Shown: positions 1 through 5,763 of the stretch, piece after piece
Numbering within the stretch: the first letter of the stretch is position 1
Layout of the letters: each line of letters starts with the position of its first letter
Assembly: GCA_021298235.1 (NCBI GenBank)
Contig: JAJTDX010000153.1
Location: forward strand, 1-5,763
Direction of reading: 5' to 3'
Length of the DNA stretch: 5,763 nt
From: Cryomorphaceae bacterium
GTDB taxonomy: Bacteria; Bacteroidota; Bacteroidia; Flavobacteriales; Crocinitomicaceae
Program-made: the position numbers and the translations under genes
Notes under the pieces: model-generated
Databases searched by the model: none
What the model saw: the letters and a program-made list of their open reading frames with translations, nothing else
Told to the model about the DNA's origin: nothing

Positions 1-594
1 CTGAAGTGGGAACAAGTCAAGCGATGCGAGTGTATTCACGCTATTTTGCCATACACCTATTGAATTTCCGTCTATGAAAGCCTCCCAAAGACCAAGTGTC
101 AAATTCGCCTCAATGGTTAAAGTAAACCACGTAGCCGAAGGATACTGTGCGACAGCTAATTCAGCAGTTGCTCCATCGTCAATTGCCAGGTTGCCATTCA
201 CATCCATGTTTACATTAAGTGCCCAGAGTTGACCAATGGTTTGAGAACCTTGAAAATTGAAATAAGCGGATTTACCGGAAGTCACATATAAATCAGCCTG
301 GAATGTAAAGACACCACTGTTGTATACAGGGCCAAAGTCCAACACACAATCTTGAGGTCCGCCTCCGGAAGCAGTAGAGTTGAAATAAATTGATTTTGTA
401 CCAGAGCTCGCTTGAGCCGTTGAAACGATTCCGTCCTCAGCACCGCCCTCTGTTCCACTCCAAGTGGTCCAAGATGTGCTTTGAGGTCCAAGTGCTCCGG
501 TGTTGTACGCTTCAAAATCGTCAGAAAACAACTGTGCAAAAGAAGTTGTACCCAAGAGAATTGACCCTAGTAGTATTAGTGTATTCTTTTTCAT
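1..594 (-). CDS. Exported protein with signal peptide, N-terminal part, probable lectin/LamG-like fold (partial)
   Basis: The reading frame is open for 198 codons from ATG at 594-592 to the left edge, so the C-terminus is missing. Residues 1-20 are a clear signal peptide: Lys-Lys at positions 2-3, a Leu/Ile-rich core, then TTSFA followed by Gln21. Cleavage would give an N-terminal Gln, as is common for exported Bacteroidota proteins. The mature part starts SDDFEAYNTGALGPQ and has WTTWSGTEGGAED at about residues 42-54. This opening is often seen in Bacteroidota secreted proteins that end in a T9SS sorting domain. The remainder is rich in Gly, Ser, Thr and aromatics with alternating hydrophobic residues (TFQADLYV, WFTLTIEA, LWEAFIDG), which suggests a beta-sandwich of the concanavalin A-like type. 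That fold is inferred from pattern only. No catalytic motif is visible and the sorting domain would lie outside the window. There is no Shine-Dalgarno sequence; the leader is AT-rich. Confidence 0.85.
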   Translation of the reverse strand, partial: MKKNTLILLGSILLGTTSFAQLFSDDFEAYNTGALGPQSTSWTTWSGTEGGAEDGIVSTAQASSGTKSIYFNSTASGGGPQDCVLDFGPVYNSGVFTFQADLYVTSGKSAYFNFQGSQTIGQLWALNVNMDVNGNLAIDDGATAELAVAQYPSATWFTLTIEANLTLGLWEAFIDGNSIGVWQNSVNTLASLDLFPLQ

Positions 595-624
595 AAGTAA
601 ATTATTGGTGAATATTAGAACAAA

Positions 625-663
625 GGAAACAAAATGTTTTTCATGACAGGCATTTATTTTTCC
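625..663. repeat. Imperfect inverted repeat in the 93-base gap
   Basis: The arms GGAAACAAAATG (625-636) and CATTTATTTTTCC (651-663) pair as two five-base stems separated by a small internal loop, with a 14-base apical loop. It lies between the end of the M42 gene and the start of the exported-protein gene, about 25 bases beyond the M42 stop codon. It is AT-rich, so the hairpin would be weak. There is no U-run directly after it that would make a standard intrinsic terminator on the minus strand. It could be a chance pairing, a weak terminator or a leader structure. Confidence 0.25.
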
Positions 664-687
664 CACATCCTTGAATTCTTAAGTAAA

Positions 688-1773
688 TTATTTGAAATAG
701 CGAAAATCCTGGCCTTTTTTGATTGTGCAAACCGACTCAAAGATCAACTGAATGGTATGTTCCACGTCTTCTTTTCTAACCATCTCAACAGTTGTGTGCA
801 TGTATCGCAATGGCAATGATATCAATGCGCTTGAAACACCTTCGTTCGAATATGCAAACGCATCCGTATCTGTTCCCGTGGCACGAGATGCAGCAGCACG
901 TTGAAAAGGAATCTTGTTCTTTTCAGCTGTGTCTATGATGAGCTTCAAAAGGTTATTCTGCACTGCTGGACCATACGTGAGCACCGGACCATCTCCTGAC
1001 TTTTGATCGCCATTTTCGACTTTATCGACCATCGGTGTATGGGTATCGTGACATACGTCCGTGATAATAGCCACATCCGGTTTAATTTTTCTGGCAATCA
1101 TTTCTGCTCCTCGCAACCCAACCTCTTCCTGCACCGAATTGACAATATACAAACCAAAGGGCAGTTTTACCTTCTTTTCATGCAACAACCTAGCCACCTC
1201 AGCAATCATAAAACCACCTACCCTATTGTCTAATGCACGTCCAACATATCTGTTTTTATTAAGGATGATAAATTCATCTTCAAACGTAACCACACACCCC
1301 ACGTGCACGCCTAATTTTTCTACTTCCTCTTTCGAACTGCAGCCACAGTCAAGAAAAATATTCTTCATACTCGGTGTTTCCTCCTTTTGCTGACGCATGT
1401 GAATGGCAGGCCAACCAAAAACTGCTTTTACTATTCCTTTGGGAGTATGAATATTGACGCGTTTCGACGGAGCGATCATGTGATCCGAACCTCCATTTCT
1501 ACGGAGATAAATGAATCCATCTTTGGTAATGTAATGAACAAACCATGAAATCTCATCGGCATGGGCTTCAATAACAACCTTATATTCTGCACCGGGATTA
1601 ATTACACCCACCACTGAACCATAATTGTCGGTAAAATATTCATCAATATATGGTCTTATATACTCTAGCCATAAACGTTGACCATCAGACTCAAAGCCTG
1701 TCGGACTCGGATTATTAAGATATTCTTCAAGAAATCGTTCGGATTTTGCTGTGATTGTTTTTTTTGTTTTCAT
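688..1773 (-). CDS. M42 family metallo-aminopeptidase (glutamyl aminopeptidase/FrvX-like)
   Basis: A complete 361-residue protein, normal length for peptidase family M42, which removes N-terminal amino acids from peptides using two divalent metal ions and usually forms large tetrahedral oligomers. There is no signal peptide, so it should be cytosolic and act in peptide turnover. The family residues are all visible: His71 and Asp73 in VVIEAHADEISW, the bridging Asp182 in GRALDNRVGG, the general base Glu216 and metal ligand Glu217 in SVQEEVGLRGAEM, Asp239 in IITDV, and His326 in PLRYMHTTVEM. The second residue of the H-x-D motif is Ala where many members have Met; this does not affect a ligand. 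The start ATG lies four bases after the stop codon of the upstream surface-protein gene (TAA-GCTT-ATG), so co-transcription and perhaps translational coupling are likely. No Shine-Dalgarno sequence is seen. The substrate specificity cannot be read from the sequence. Confidence 0.95.
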   Translation of the reverse strand: MKTKKTITAKSERFLEEYLNNPSPTGFESDGQRLWLEYIRPYIDEYFTDNYGSVVGVINPGAEYKVVIEAHADEISWFVHYITKDGFIYLRRNGGSDHMIAPSKRVNIHTPKGIVKAVFGWPAIHMRQQKEETPSMKNIFLDCGCSSKEEVEKLGVHVGCVVTFEDEFIILNKNRYVGRALDNRVGGFMIAEVARLLHEKKVKLPFGLYIVNSVQEEVGLRGAEMIARKIKPDVAIITDVCHDTHTPMVDKVENGDQKSGDGPVLTYGPAVQNNLLKLIIDTAEKNKIPFQRAAASRATGTDTDAFAYSNEGVSSALISLPLRYMHTTVEMVRKEDVEHTIQLIFESVCTIKKGQDFRYFK

Positions 1774-1777
1774 AAGC

Positions 1778-4222
1778 TTAACGCATAAGTGTAATATTTC
1801 CTTTTATGATCGATTCTTCACCGTCAATACAAATAGCTTTCAGATAATAATCGTACACATCTGGATCCATTAATTTTCCACGGAATGTTCCATCCCATCC
1901 TATTGTTCTGTCCGTTGACTCAAAAACCATCTCTCCCCATCGGTCAAAAACTCGGAACAACAATCCCTCGATCAACTGTCCACGGACGTAGAGTACATCA
2001 TTTTCATTGTCGCCGTTTGGAGAAAACGCATTCGGCACAAAAATGTAGGGTTCTTCACAAATAAAAGTATATGCTTTCACCAAGACAGTATCTGAACGCA
2101 GACAAATACCGTCACTTACCGTTAGGCTAAATAATGTGTTGCCTAAAATGTTTGCAGAGGTACTTTGCATGTTCGGATTTGACACCCCATCCACCGGTGA
2201 CCAGGTGTACGACAACAACCCAGAAGGTTGTCCGGATAGGGTAACGGTACTCCCGACAGGAACATTGTATTCAGAGGACGTCGCAATGACACTACCCTCT
2301 GGAATACTTCCAACTGCGATGTAAATAGAATCCTGAACTACACATCCGTTCGAGGCAGAAGCCGTAACATGAATGTATTGAGAAACCGTTGGTAAAACAT
2401 TGACGACAGCAGAACTGCCTCCCGATACAACCAATGAATCAGGAGACCAATCATACGTGAAGGTGAAAGTAGAGCTTGAATTAGTTGCTATAATTTGTGC
2501 AATCTGCCCGATACACAAGGAATCGTTTCCACTAAGCGTAATCGAGGAGCTTATAAAAGTTACTATAACGCTGTCAATATCTGAACAGCCGGCATTACCA
2601 GCCGAAACATAATAGACTGTAGAACCGGAAGGTGTAATATTTAAAACTGAGTCTTGCAAGTTAACATTTAGGGTGTCACTTAAATCAGCCGAACTTGACC
2701 ATACGAAATAATCGGCTGTACCGAATGAATTTGCTGTCAATGTTACAGGAACCGGAGAACACAATTCAATTGGTTCACCTGCATCGAGCTGAATTGCATC
2801 CGTTACGGTAATTGTGATCTCAGCAGTATCTGTCAACAAACAAACGCTATCAGTTACATATAGATAGATATCATAAATGCCCGGAACATCATAGGTAACT
2901 GTCGGATTGAATATCACAGATGTTGTATCACCATTTCCAAAATCCCACAAGTAAGAATCCGATTCCGTAGAGAAATTATCCAATGTAACACTGAACGTTG
3001 CACAACCGAGTGTTTGATCTGCTGAAAATTCAGCATTCGGAATCAATTGAAAATCAAATTTGAAGAGGATGTTGTTGCAATTTGTACTTAGGTTATCATT
3101 TGACCATGCGCCCGGAGAAGTAGGAAAATCTGAAAATCCACCACATCCACCGCAGACACTCTGATATACGACACCATTTTTATCGAACCTTGATGTTCCG
3201 CCATCTACATGTTCCTGTGCCTGATTTCCACCAAGATAAGACCCATACAAGATTGCATCGAAACTTTTGTCGATGACCAAAAGATAAAAATCAAATCCAT
3301 TTGCCGGATTTTGAAGGAAGGCGTTTGAAGTAACAGGCATTCCATTCAATGGATTTCCCTGAAGAATGTTGGCGCCCCAACCCGAGATATACATATTACC
3401 GCAAATATCCACCAAAAATGCAGAAGGCGAAATATTGATGGCCGCATTGCCATTCCCAAAAATAGTTGACTTCAAATTCGTGGTCAGAGTTGGATCTAAT
3501 TTAATCACAAACTGACTACTCCCAGGAACGGAGAATGCAGCATTGTTCACAGGAAATGCTCCTCCCGCTGATTGACCAACCAAAAATACATTGTCATTTC
3601 GGTCTATCTCCACAAAAAATGTTTGGTCATAATTAGTTGTCCCAATATACGATGCTTTAATAATAGAGCTCGCTGTAGGCTCTAATTTTACTACAAAACC
3701 ATCTGTTTTACCACCGTTGTAGGAAGCTTGCCATGAACCTGCTGTACCCGGCAAATTACTTGAACTCGTACCTCCGGCAAATAGCACATTCGCACTTGAA
3801 TCGATCTTCACAGAATAGCATGCATCGTTGTTGCTGCCCCCATAATAAGTCGACCATAAGAGTGTTGACAAGTCCGCCGTGAGTTTAAAAACTACTCCAT
3901 CCTGACTCCCGGCATTTGTCGTTTGTATCGCATTGAGGACAGGAAAATCCGTTGACCGGGTGCAGGAAGCCACCAGACAATTTCCCTGTGGATCAAGCAT
4001 GATCTCACCACGAAATTGATCTCCATAGTTAGATGTCAGTGAATCATAAGCCGCTACAGAACTGTACGTTCCGGAAGACACAAGAGTATTAATGCCGTCG
4101 TTTTCTGTCCCACCCATATATGTAGATGCAAGTAGATTATGGCCATTCGAACTTAATTTCGCCACATAAATGTCTGTTGCTTGATGTGGCACCATATACG
4201 TAAAGGTTATTTTGCTGATCAC
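1778..4222 (-). CDS. C-terminal part of the frameshifted surface protein: propeller repeats 2-7, PKD, Ig-like segments, CHU_C domain
   Basis: The open frame has 814 codons. Its nominal starts (GTG 4222, ATG 4195) are probably not real; homology to the propeller resumes at TDIYVAKLSSNG (residues 16-27). Repeats 3-7 cover about residues 70-394, each with a (G)N-hydrophobic strand, an F-P or similar turn, an x-V-x-K-L strand and S-T-Y-x-G-G. A PKD domain lies at about 396-474 (SYLWDFGNGDTTS, then VTYDVPGIYDIYLYVTD). Residues 475-720 are Ig-like beta segments with repeated C-x-x-D-(S/T) patterns such as CSDIDSV, CVVQDSI and CLRSDTV. The end, residues 728-814, is a CHU_C domain: FVPNAFSPNGDNENDV, FRVFDRWGEMVFES and GWDGTFRGK, followed by a final strand. 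CHU_C domains direct secretion and surface attachment through the type IX system in Bacteroidota. The stop codon is four bases before the M42 peptidase gene. As it stands the part has no export signal, so it is probably a gene remnant or one half of a mis-assembled gene. Confidence 0.85.
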   Translation of the reverse strand: MISKITFTYMVPHQATDIYVAKLSSNGHNLLASTYMGGTENDGINTLVSSGTYSSVAAYDSLTSNYGDQFRGEIMLDPQGNCLVASCTRSTDFPVLNAIQTTNAGSQDGVVFKLTADLSTLLWSTYYGGSNNDACYSVKIDSSANVLFAGGTSSSNLPGTAGSWQASYNGGKTDGFVVKLEPTASSIIKASYIGTTNYDQTFFVEIDRNDNVFLVGQSAGGAFPVNNAAFSVPGSSQFVIKLDPTLTTNLKSTIFGNGNAAINISPSAFLVDICGNMYISGWGANILQGNPLNGMPVTSNAFLQNPANGFDFYLLVIDKSFDAILYGSYLGGNQAQEHVDGGTSRFDKNGVVYQSVCGGCGGFSDFPTSPGAWSNDNLSTNCNNILFKFDFQLIPNAEFSADQTLGCATFSVTLDNFSTESDSYLWDFGNGDTTSVIFNPTVTYDVPGIYDIYLYVTDSVCLLTDTAEITITVTDAIQLDAGEPIELCSPVPVTLTANSFGTADYFVWSSSADLSDTLNVNLQDSVLNITPSGSTVYYVSAGNAGCSDIDSVIVTFISSSITLSGNDSLCIGQIAQIIATNSSSTFTFTYDWSPDSLVVSGGSSAVVNVLPTVSQYIHVTASASNGCVVQDSIYIAVGSIPEGSVIATSSEYNVPVGSTVTLSGQPSGLLSYTWSPVDGVSNPNMQSTSANILGNTLFSLTVSDGICLRSDTVLVKAYTFICEEPYIFVPNAFSPNGDNENDVLYVRGQLIEGLLFRVFDRWGEMVFESTDRTIGWDGTFRGKLMDPDVYDYYLKAICIDGEESIIKGNITLMR

Positions 4223-4481
4223 AGATCAAGCTATTTGCGGTCTCCGTACCTTCGTCTTGTCCCCCTCCTCCAAGATATGTTGACCACAACATCGTAGAAC
4301 CATCCGTTGAGTATTTTGAAATAAATACATCAGTTATCCCGTAAGAAGGATTTACAGGAACCGTAAAATTTGAAGAAACATCATAAGCCAGGTTGTCCGG
4401 CATTGGGTACGCATTCCCATAAACCGTACCGCCTGCGTATGCAGTACCATCATATCCATAGGTAGCAGTCATTCCAAAATT
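3041..4481 (-). repeat. Seven SBBP-type beta-propeller repeats in the surface protein
   Basis: I count seven units on the minus strand, with approximate spans: 1 at 4481-4245, 2 at 4244-4094, 3 at 4015-3821, 4 at 3820-3626, 5 at 3625-3437, 6 at 3427-3215 and 7 at 3211-3041. The shared pattern is an (N/G)-N-V-(F/Y)-hydrophobic strand, a Gly/Ser turn often ending in F-P, x-(F/V)-V-x-K-(L/F/Y), then S-T-Y-x-G-G. Seven units fit one closed seven-bladed propeller. Unit 2 is shortened and frame-disrupted. Units diverge strongly at the DNA level, so this is a protein repeat and not a simple DNA tandem array. Confidence 0.65.
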
Positions 4482-5252
4482 ATCGGAAACTGAACCTGAA
4501 TAAGTCGCAAAAACAAGCACCGGATCTATAATCAACGGGAACAAGTTATCGTATTTCCCTAATGTAAAAGTGAGCTGATCCTTGTTCAAAACGAAAGCAC
4601 AAGAGACCTCCACGATCTTGCCGTGAATGATTTGATACGCATAGGGTTTTTGCTCAATAATTTCCCCAAGTGCTGTTGAGACCACCAAATTACCTTTGTT
4701 GTCCAGTCGAATGTTCTCATGTCCTGCATAGTTCATTTTAATCTGTGCTGGATCATTTCCGGGCAACACATGAAACTCATATTTGAGATGTAATTCATCT
4801 TCAAGTAACTTCAGATCAATTCCTTTGTAGAATTCTCTCAGATAAGCTTCTTGATAAGAATGAACCCCTGAGGCCCAACGAGACTTATCATTGCCGATAA
4901 AATAATTGAAATAATGTTGAGATCGAAGGTTTTTTTCAACGACCTGAACGCTGTTCGATCCCGGAAAATTCAAATGAACAACCGTTTGTCGAATTTTTTC
5001 ATCGGGTTGATTTTTGCCAGGATTGTCATGTGCCTTGTGCAGCGCAGAAAAATCCTGAAGATGAAAAACAAACTTCCCTTGCTGAATCCAAAGATTCCCT
5101 CCTGAAAAAGGTGCTTTGAACAACACCTCTGCTGGCCACTGACCTTTGTTTTCGGTAAATGCACACCTTTTCTCATGAGAATGTGAAATCTCCTGTGCCA
5201 TTAACAATGGAATCATTGCTAAAGATATCAGCACTGCAAAAAGTGATTTCAT
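4137..5252 (-). CDS. N-terminal part of the frameshifted surface protein: signal peptide, DUF7948-like region, propeller repeats 1-2
   Basis: This part has 371 codons from ATG at 5252-5250. The open frame extends upstream to 5549, but that extension is antisense to the FabK-like gene. The ATG at 5252 gives a proper signal peptide (MKSLFAVLISLAMIPLLMA, then Gln20); ATGs at 5264 and 5282 are possible alternatives. Residues 31-40 read AFTENKGQWP. Residues 113-150 contain HYFNYFIGND, SRWASGVHSY and FYKGIDLKLL. Residues 157-177 include LKYEF and PGNDPAQIKMNYAG, and IIDPVLVFATYSG follows at 241-253. These are hallmarks of the DUF7948 region that precedes SBBP propellers in Bacteroidota. Repeat 1 (to about residue 336) ends in ITDVFISKYSTDGSTMLWST. 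Repeat 2 starts SLICDQQNNLYVYGATSSN and then runs out of frame after Asn359, adding about 12 unrelated residues before the stop. The fragment would reach the periplasm but lacks a T9SS signal. Confidence 0.85.
   Translation of the reverse strand: MKSLFAVLISLAMIPLLMAQEISHSHEKRCAFTENKGQWPAEVLFKAPFSGGNLWIQQGKFVFHLQDFSALHKAHDNPGKNQPDEKIRQTVVHLNFPGSNSVQVVEKNLRSQHYFNYFIGNDKSRWASGVHSYQEAYLREFYKGIDLKLLEDELHLKYEFHVLPGNDPAQIKMNYAGHENIRLDNKGNLVVSTALGEIIEQKPYAYQIIHGKIVEVSCAFVLNKDQLTFTLGKYDNLFPLIIDPVLVFATYSGSVSDNFGMTATYGYDGTAYAGGTVYGNAYPMPDNLAYDVSSNFTVPVNPSYGITDVFISKYSTDGSTMLWSTYLGGGGQDEGTETANSLICDQQNNLYVYGATSSNRHLCGEIKFEWP
4176..4181 (-). other. Likely deletion junction and frame switch in propeller repeat 2
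   Basis: On the minus strand this AGCAAC is read as Ser-Asn in the upstream frame, finishing ATSSN, the expected end of the first strand and turn. In the downstream frame the same bases give Ala-Thr, just before DIYVAKL, the expected next strand (G-A-T-D fits the family). One hexamer thus serves two positions of the repeat. This is what a deletion between two short direct copies of AGCAAC would leave, and the two reading phases require a loss of 2 modulo 3 bases. The mechanism is inferred; the frame change itself is seen directly. Confidence 0.5.
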
Positions 5253-5323
5253 GCGTCCAAACATCTCACTAAAATAGTTCATTTTCATTGATGAACAATA
5301 GTTGTTTAAATAAGCTGTCTTAT

Positions 5324-5331
5324 CAAAAATA
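5324..5331 (-). promoter_or_regulatory. Candidate Bacteroidota -7 promoter box for the surface protein gene
   Basis: Reading the minus strand, the box is TATTTTTG, a full match to the Bacteroidota -7 consensus TAnnTTTG. It is 71 bases upstream of the ATG at 5252, giving a leader of roughly 65 bases. I do not see a TTTG-type -33 element at the expected distance, so the support is the -7 box and its position only. A second identical octamer at 5373-5380 overlaps the start codon of the divergent gene and is less well placed. Confidence 0.4.
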
Positions 5332-5333
5332 AC

Positions 5334-5341
5334 TATTTTCG
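5334..5341 (+). promoter_or_regulatory. Weak -7-like box for the FabK-like gene, forming a dyad with the opposite box
   Basis: TATTTTCG differs from TAnnTTTG at one position and lies about 38 bases before the ATG at 5380. With the minus-strand box at 5324-5331 it forms an inverted repeat with a two-base spacer and one mismatch (CAAAAATA-AC-TATTTTCG). It could be a pair of divergent promoters or an operator for a dimeric regulator. No clear -33 element is present. Confidence 0.25.
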
Positions 5342-5379
5342 TGGAAGACCCGGAAGGGAGGATTATTACGAGCAAAAAT

Positions 5380-5763
5380 ATGCAGCAAAACAACCGAATA
5401 ACAACACTTTTTGGAATAAAATACCCTATTATCCAGGCAGGTATGATCTGGTGTTCAGGTTGGCAACTGGCGTCAGCCGTTTCAAATGCCGGAGGATTGG
5501 GAATCATTGGTTCTGGATCCATGTACCCTGAAGTTTTAAAAGAACACATTGAAAAGTGTAAAAAAGCGACAAATCAACCATTCGCCGTCAATCTTCCGAT
5601 GTTATACCCCAATATCGAAGACCACATCAATACGATCATTGAATTGAAAGTTCCGATCGTATTTACTTCTGCGGGCAACCCTAAAACGTGGACCAGCCAC
5701 CTAAAAGATCGCGGTATAAAAGTCGTACATGTGGTTTCGAGCTTGAAATTTGCACTCAAGGCA
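5380..5763 (+). CDS. Nitronate monooxygenase / FabK-like flavoprotein, N-terminal part (partial)
   Basis: The frame is open from ATG 5380 to the right edge (128 codons); family members are about 310-360 residues, so under half is present. The start RITTLFGIKYPIIQAGM (residues 6-22) and AVSNAGGLGIIGSGSM (33-48) are hallmark segments of the NPD/FabK family, TIM-barrel enzymes that bind FMN. PFAVNLPMLYP (67-77), VFTSAGNP (94-101) and VVHVVSSLKFALKA (115-128) follow in the usual order. Members either oxidise alkyl nitronates or act as the enoyl-ACP reductase FabK of fatty-acid synthesis. The missing C-terminal half, including the conserved His region, would help to decide, so no symbol is given. 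It is transcribed away from the surface protein gene across a 127-base gap. An in-frame GTG at 5341 exists, but the ATG fits the family N-terminus. A GGAGG at 5357-5361 is too far upstream to be a standard ribosome binding site. Confidence 0.9.
   Translation, partial: MQQNNRITTLFGIKYPIIQAGMIWCSGWQLASAVSNAGGLGIIGSGSMYPEVLKEHIEKCKKATNQPFAVNLPMLYPNIEDHINTIIELKVPIVFTSAGNPKTWTSHLKDRGIKVVHVVSSLKFALKA

Larger units (their letters stand above)
1778..5252 (-). pseudogene. Large T9SS-type surface protein gene (DUF7948-like, seven-repeat propeller, PKD, CHU_C), split by a frameshift
   Basis: Two overlapping minus-strand frames together make one recognisable protein of about 1,170 residues. In order it has a signal peptide, a DUF7948-like N-terminal region, seven SBBP-type propeller repeats, a PKD domain, Ig-like segments and a CHU_C (gliding-motility-associated) C-terminal domain. 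The first frame stops at 4139-4137. The second opens only after a TGA at 4228-4226. The switch must therefore lie at 4140-4225. Repeat 2 spans this place and is roughly 14-18 residues shorter than repeats 3-5, which points to loss of DNA (length 2 modulo 3) rather than a single-base slip. No slippery heptamer is evident. If the lesion is real, the N-terminal product is exported but has no sorting domain, and the C-terminal part has no signal peptide. If it is an assembly error, this is one intact gene. Both parts are otherwise free of stops and well conserved in pattern, so any inactivation is recent. Confidence 0.8.

Noticed and set aside
282..596. Open frames at 282-539 (minus) and 390-596 (plus)
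   Set aside because: Both overlap the exported-protein frame at 1-594, which has a signal peptide and a recognisable mature start; these give low-complexity, unrecognisable products.
634..819. Plus-strand 61-codon frame in and beyond the 595-687 gap
   Set aside because: Most of it is antisense to the end of the M42 gene and it has no recognisable motif or start signal.
1003..1393. Plus-strand open frames (1003-1233 and 1061-1393)
   Set aside because: They are antisense to the strongly conserved M42 peptidase gene, have no family resemblance and no start context.
2136..2612. Plus-strand open frames (2136-2324, 2400-2612)
   Set aside because: They lie opposite the Ig-like part of the surface protein, whose own frame has clear domain patterns; these are shadow frames.
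4140..4225. Programmed ribosomal frameshifting joining the two halves
   Set aside because: I see no slippery heptamer or stimulatory structure, and simple frame switching would not explain why repeat 2 is about 14-18 residues too short.
4970..5176. Short frames at 4914-5105 (plus) and 4970-5176 (minus)
   Set aside because: They overlap the conserved DUF7948-like coding region in other frames and show no protein family pattern.
5341..5343. GTG as an upstream start for the FabK-like gene
   Set aside because: It would add 13 residues not seen at the family N-terminus and would place the start within the promoter-like dyad; the ATG at 5380 fits the family.
5253..5549. Upstream extension of the surface-protein frame by 99 codons
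   Set aside because: It lies antisense to the well-supported FabK-like gene and across the promoter region, and it would bury the signal peptide. The ATG at 5252 gives a standard signal peptide.

Overview
The window looks like chromosomal DNA of a Bacteroidota bacterium, most likely of the Flavobacteriales type. The evidence is a large cell-surface protein with a propeller/PKD body and a gliding-motility-associated C-terminal (CHU_C) domain, which marks type IX secretion (T9SS) cargo. Two signal peptides end in Ala-Gln, starts lack Shine-Dalgarno sequences, and a TAnnTTTG-type promoter box is present. The DNA is moderately AT-rich. I see no tRNA, rRNA, CRISPR array, insertion sequence or phage gene.

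Layout from left to right. (1) Bases 1-594, minus strand: the N-terminal 198 codons of an exported protein that runs off the left edge. (2) Bases 595-687: a short intergenic gap with an imperfect inverted repeat and no convincing terminator. (3) Bases 688-1773, minus strand: a complete cytosolic M42-family metallo-aminopeptidase with all expected metal and catalytic residues. (4) Bases 1778-5252, minus strand: a large T9SS surface protein gene, broken by a frameshift near 4180 into an N-terminal part (4137-5252) and a C-terminal part (1778-4222). (5) Bases 5253-5379: a divergent intergenic region with back-to-back promoter-like boxes. (6) Bases 5380-5763, plus strand: the N-terminal 128 codons of an FMN-dependent nitronate monooxygenase/FabK-like enzyme that runs off the right edge.

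How the genes relate. The broken surface-protein gene and the M42 peptidase gene are four bases apart on the same strand and probably share a transcript. The exported protein at the left edge may be a further member of that unit or may have its own promoter. The FabK-like gene is transcribed away from the others. The most notable point is the lesion in the surface-protein gene. It falls inside the second of seven recognisable propeller repeats. That repeat is also about 14-18 residues too short, so a deletion (or an assembly error that mimics one) fits better than a one-base change or programmed frameshifting. I found no convincing undescribed system; the rest is ordinary Bacteroidota gene content.
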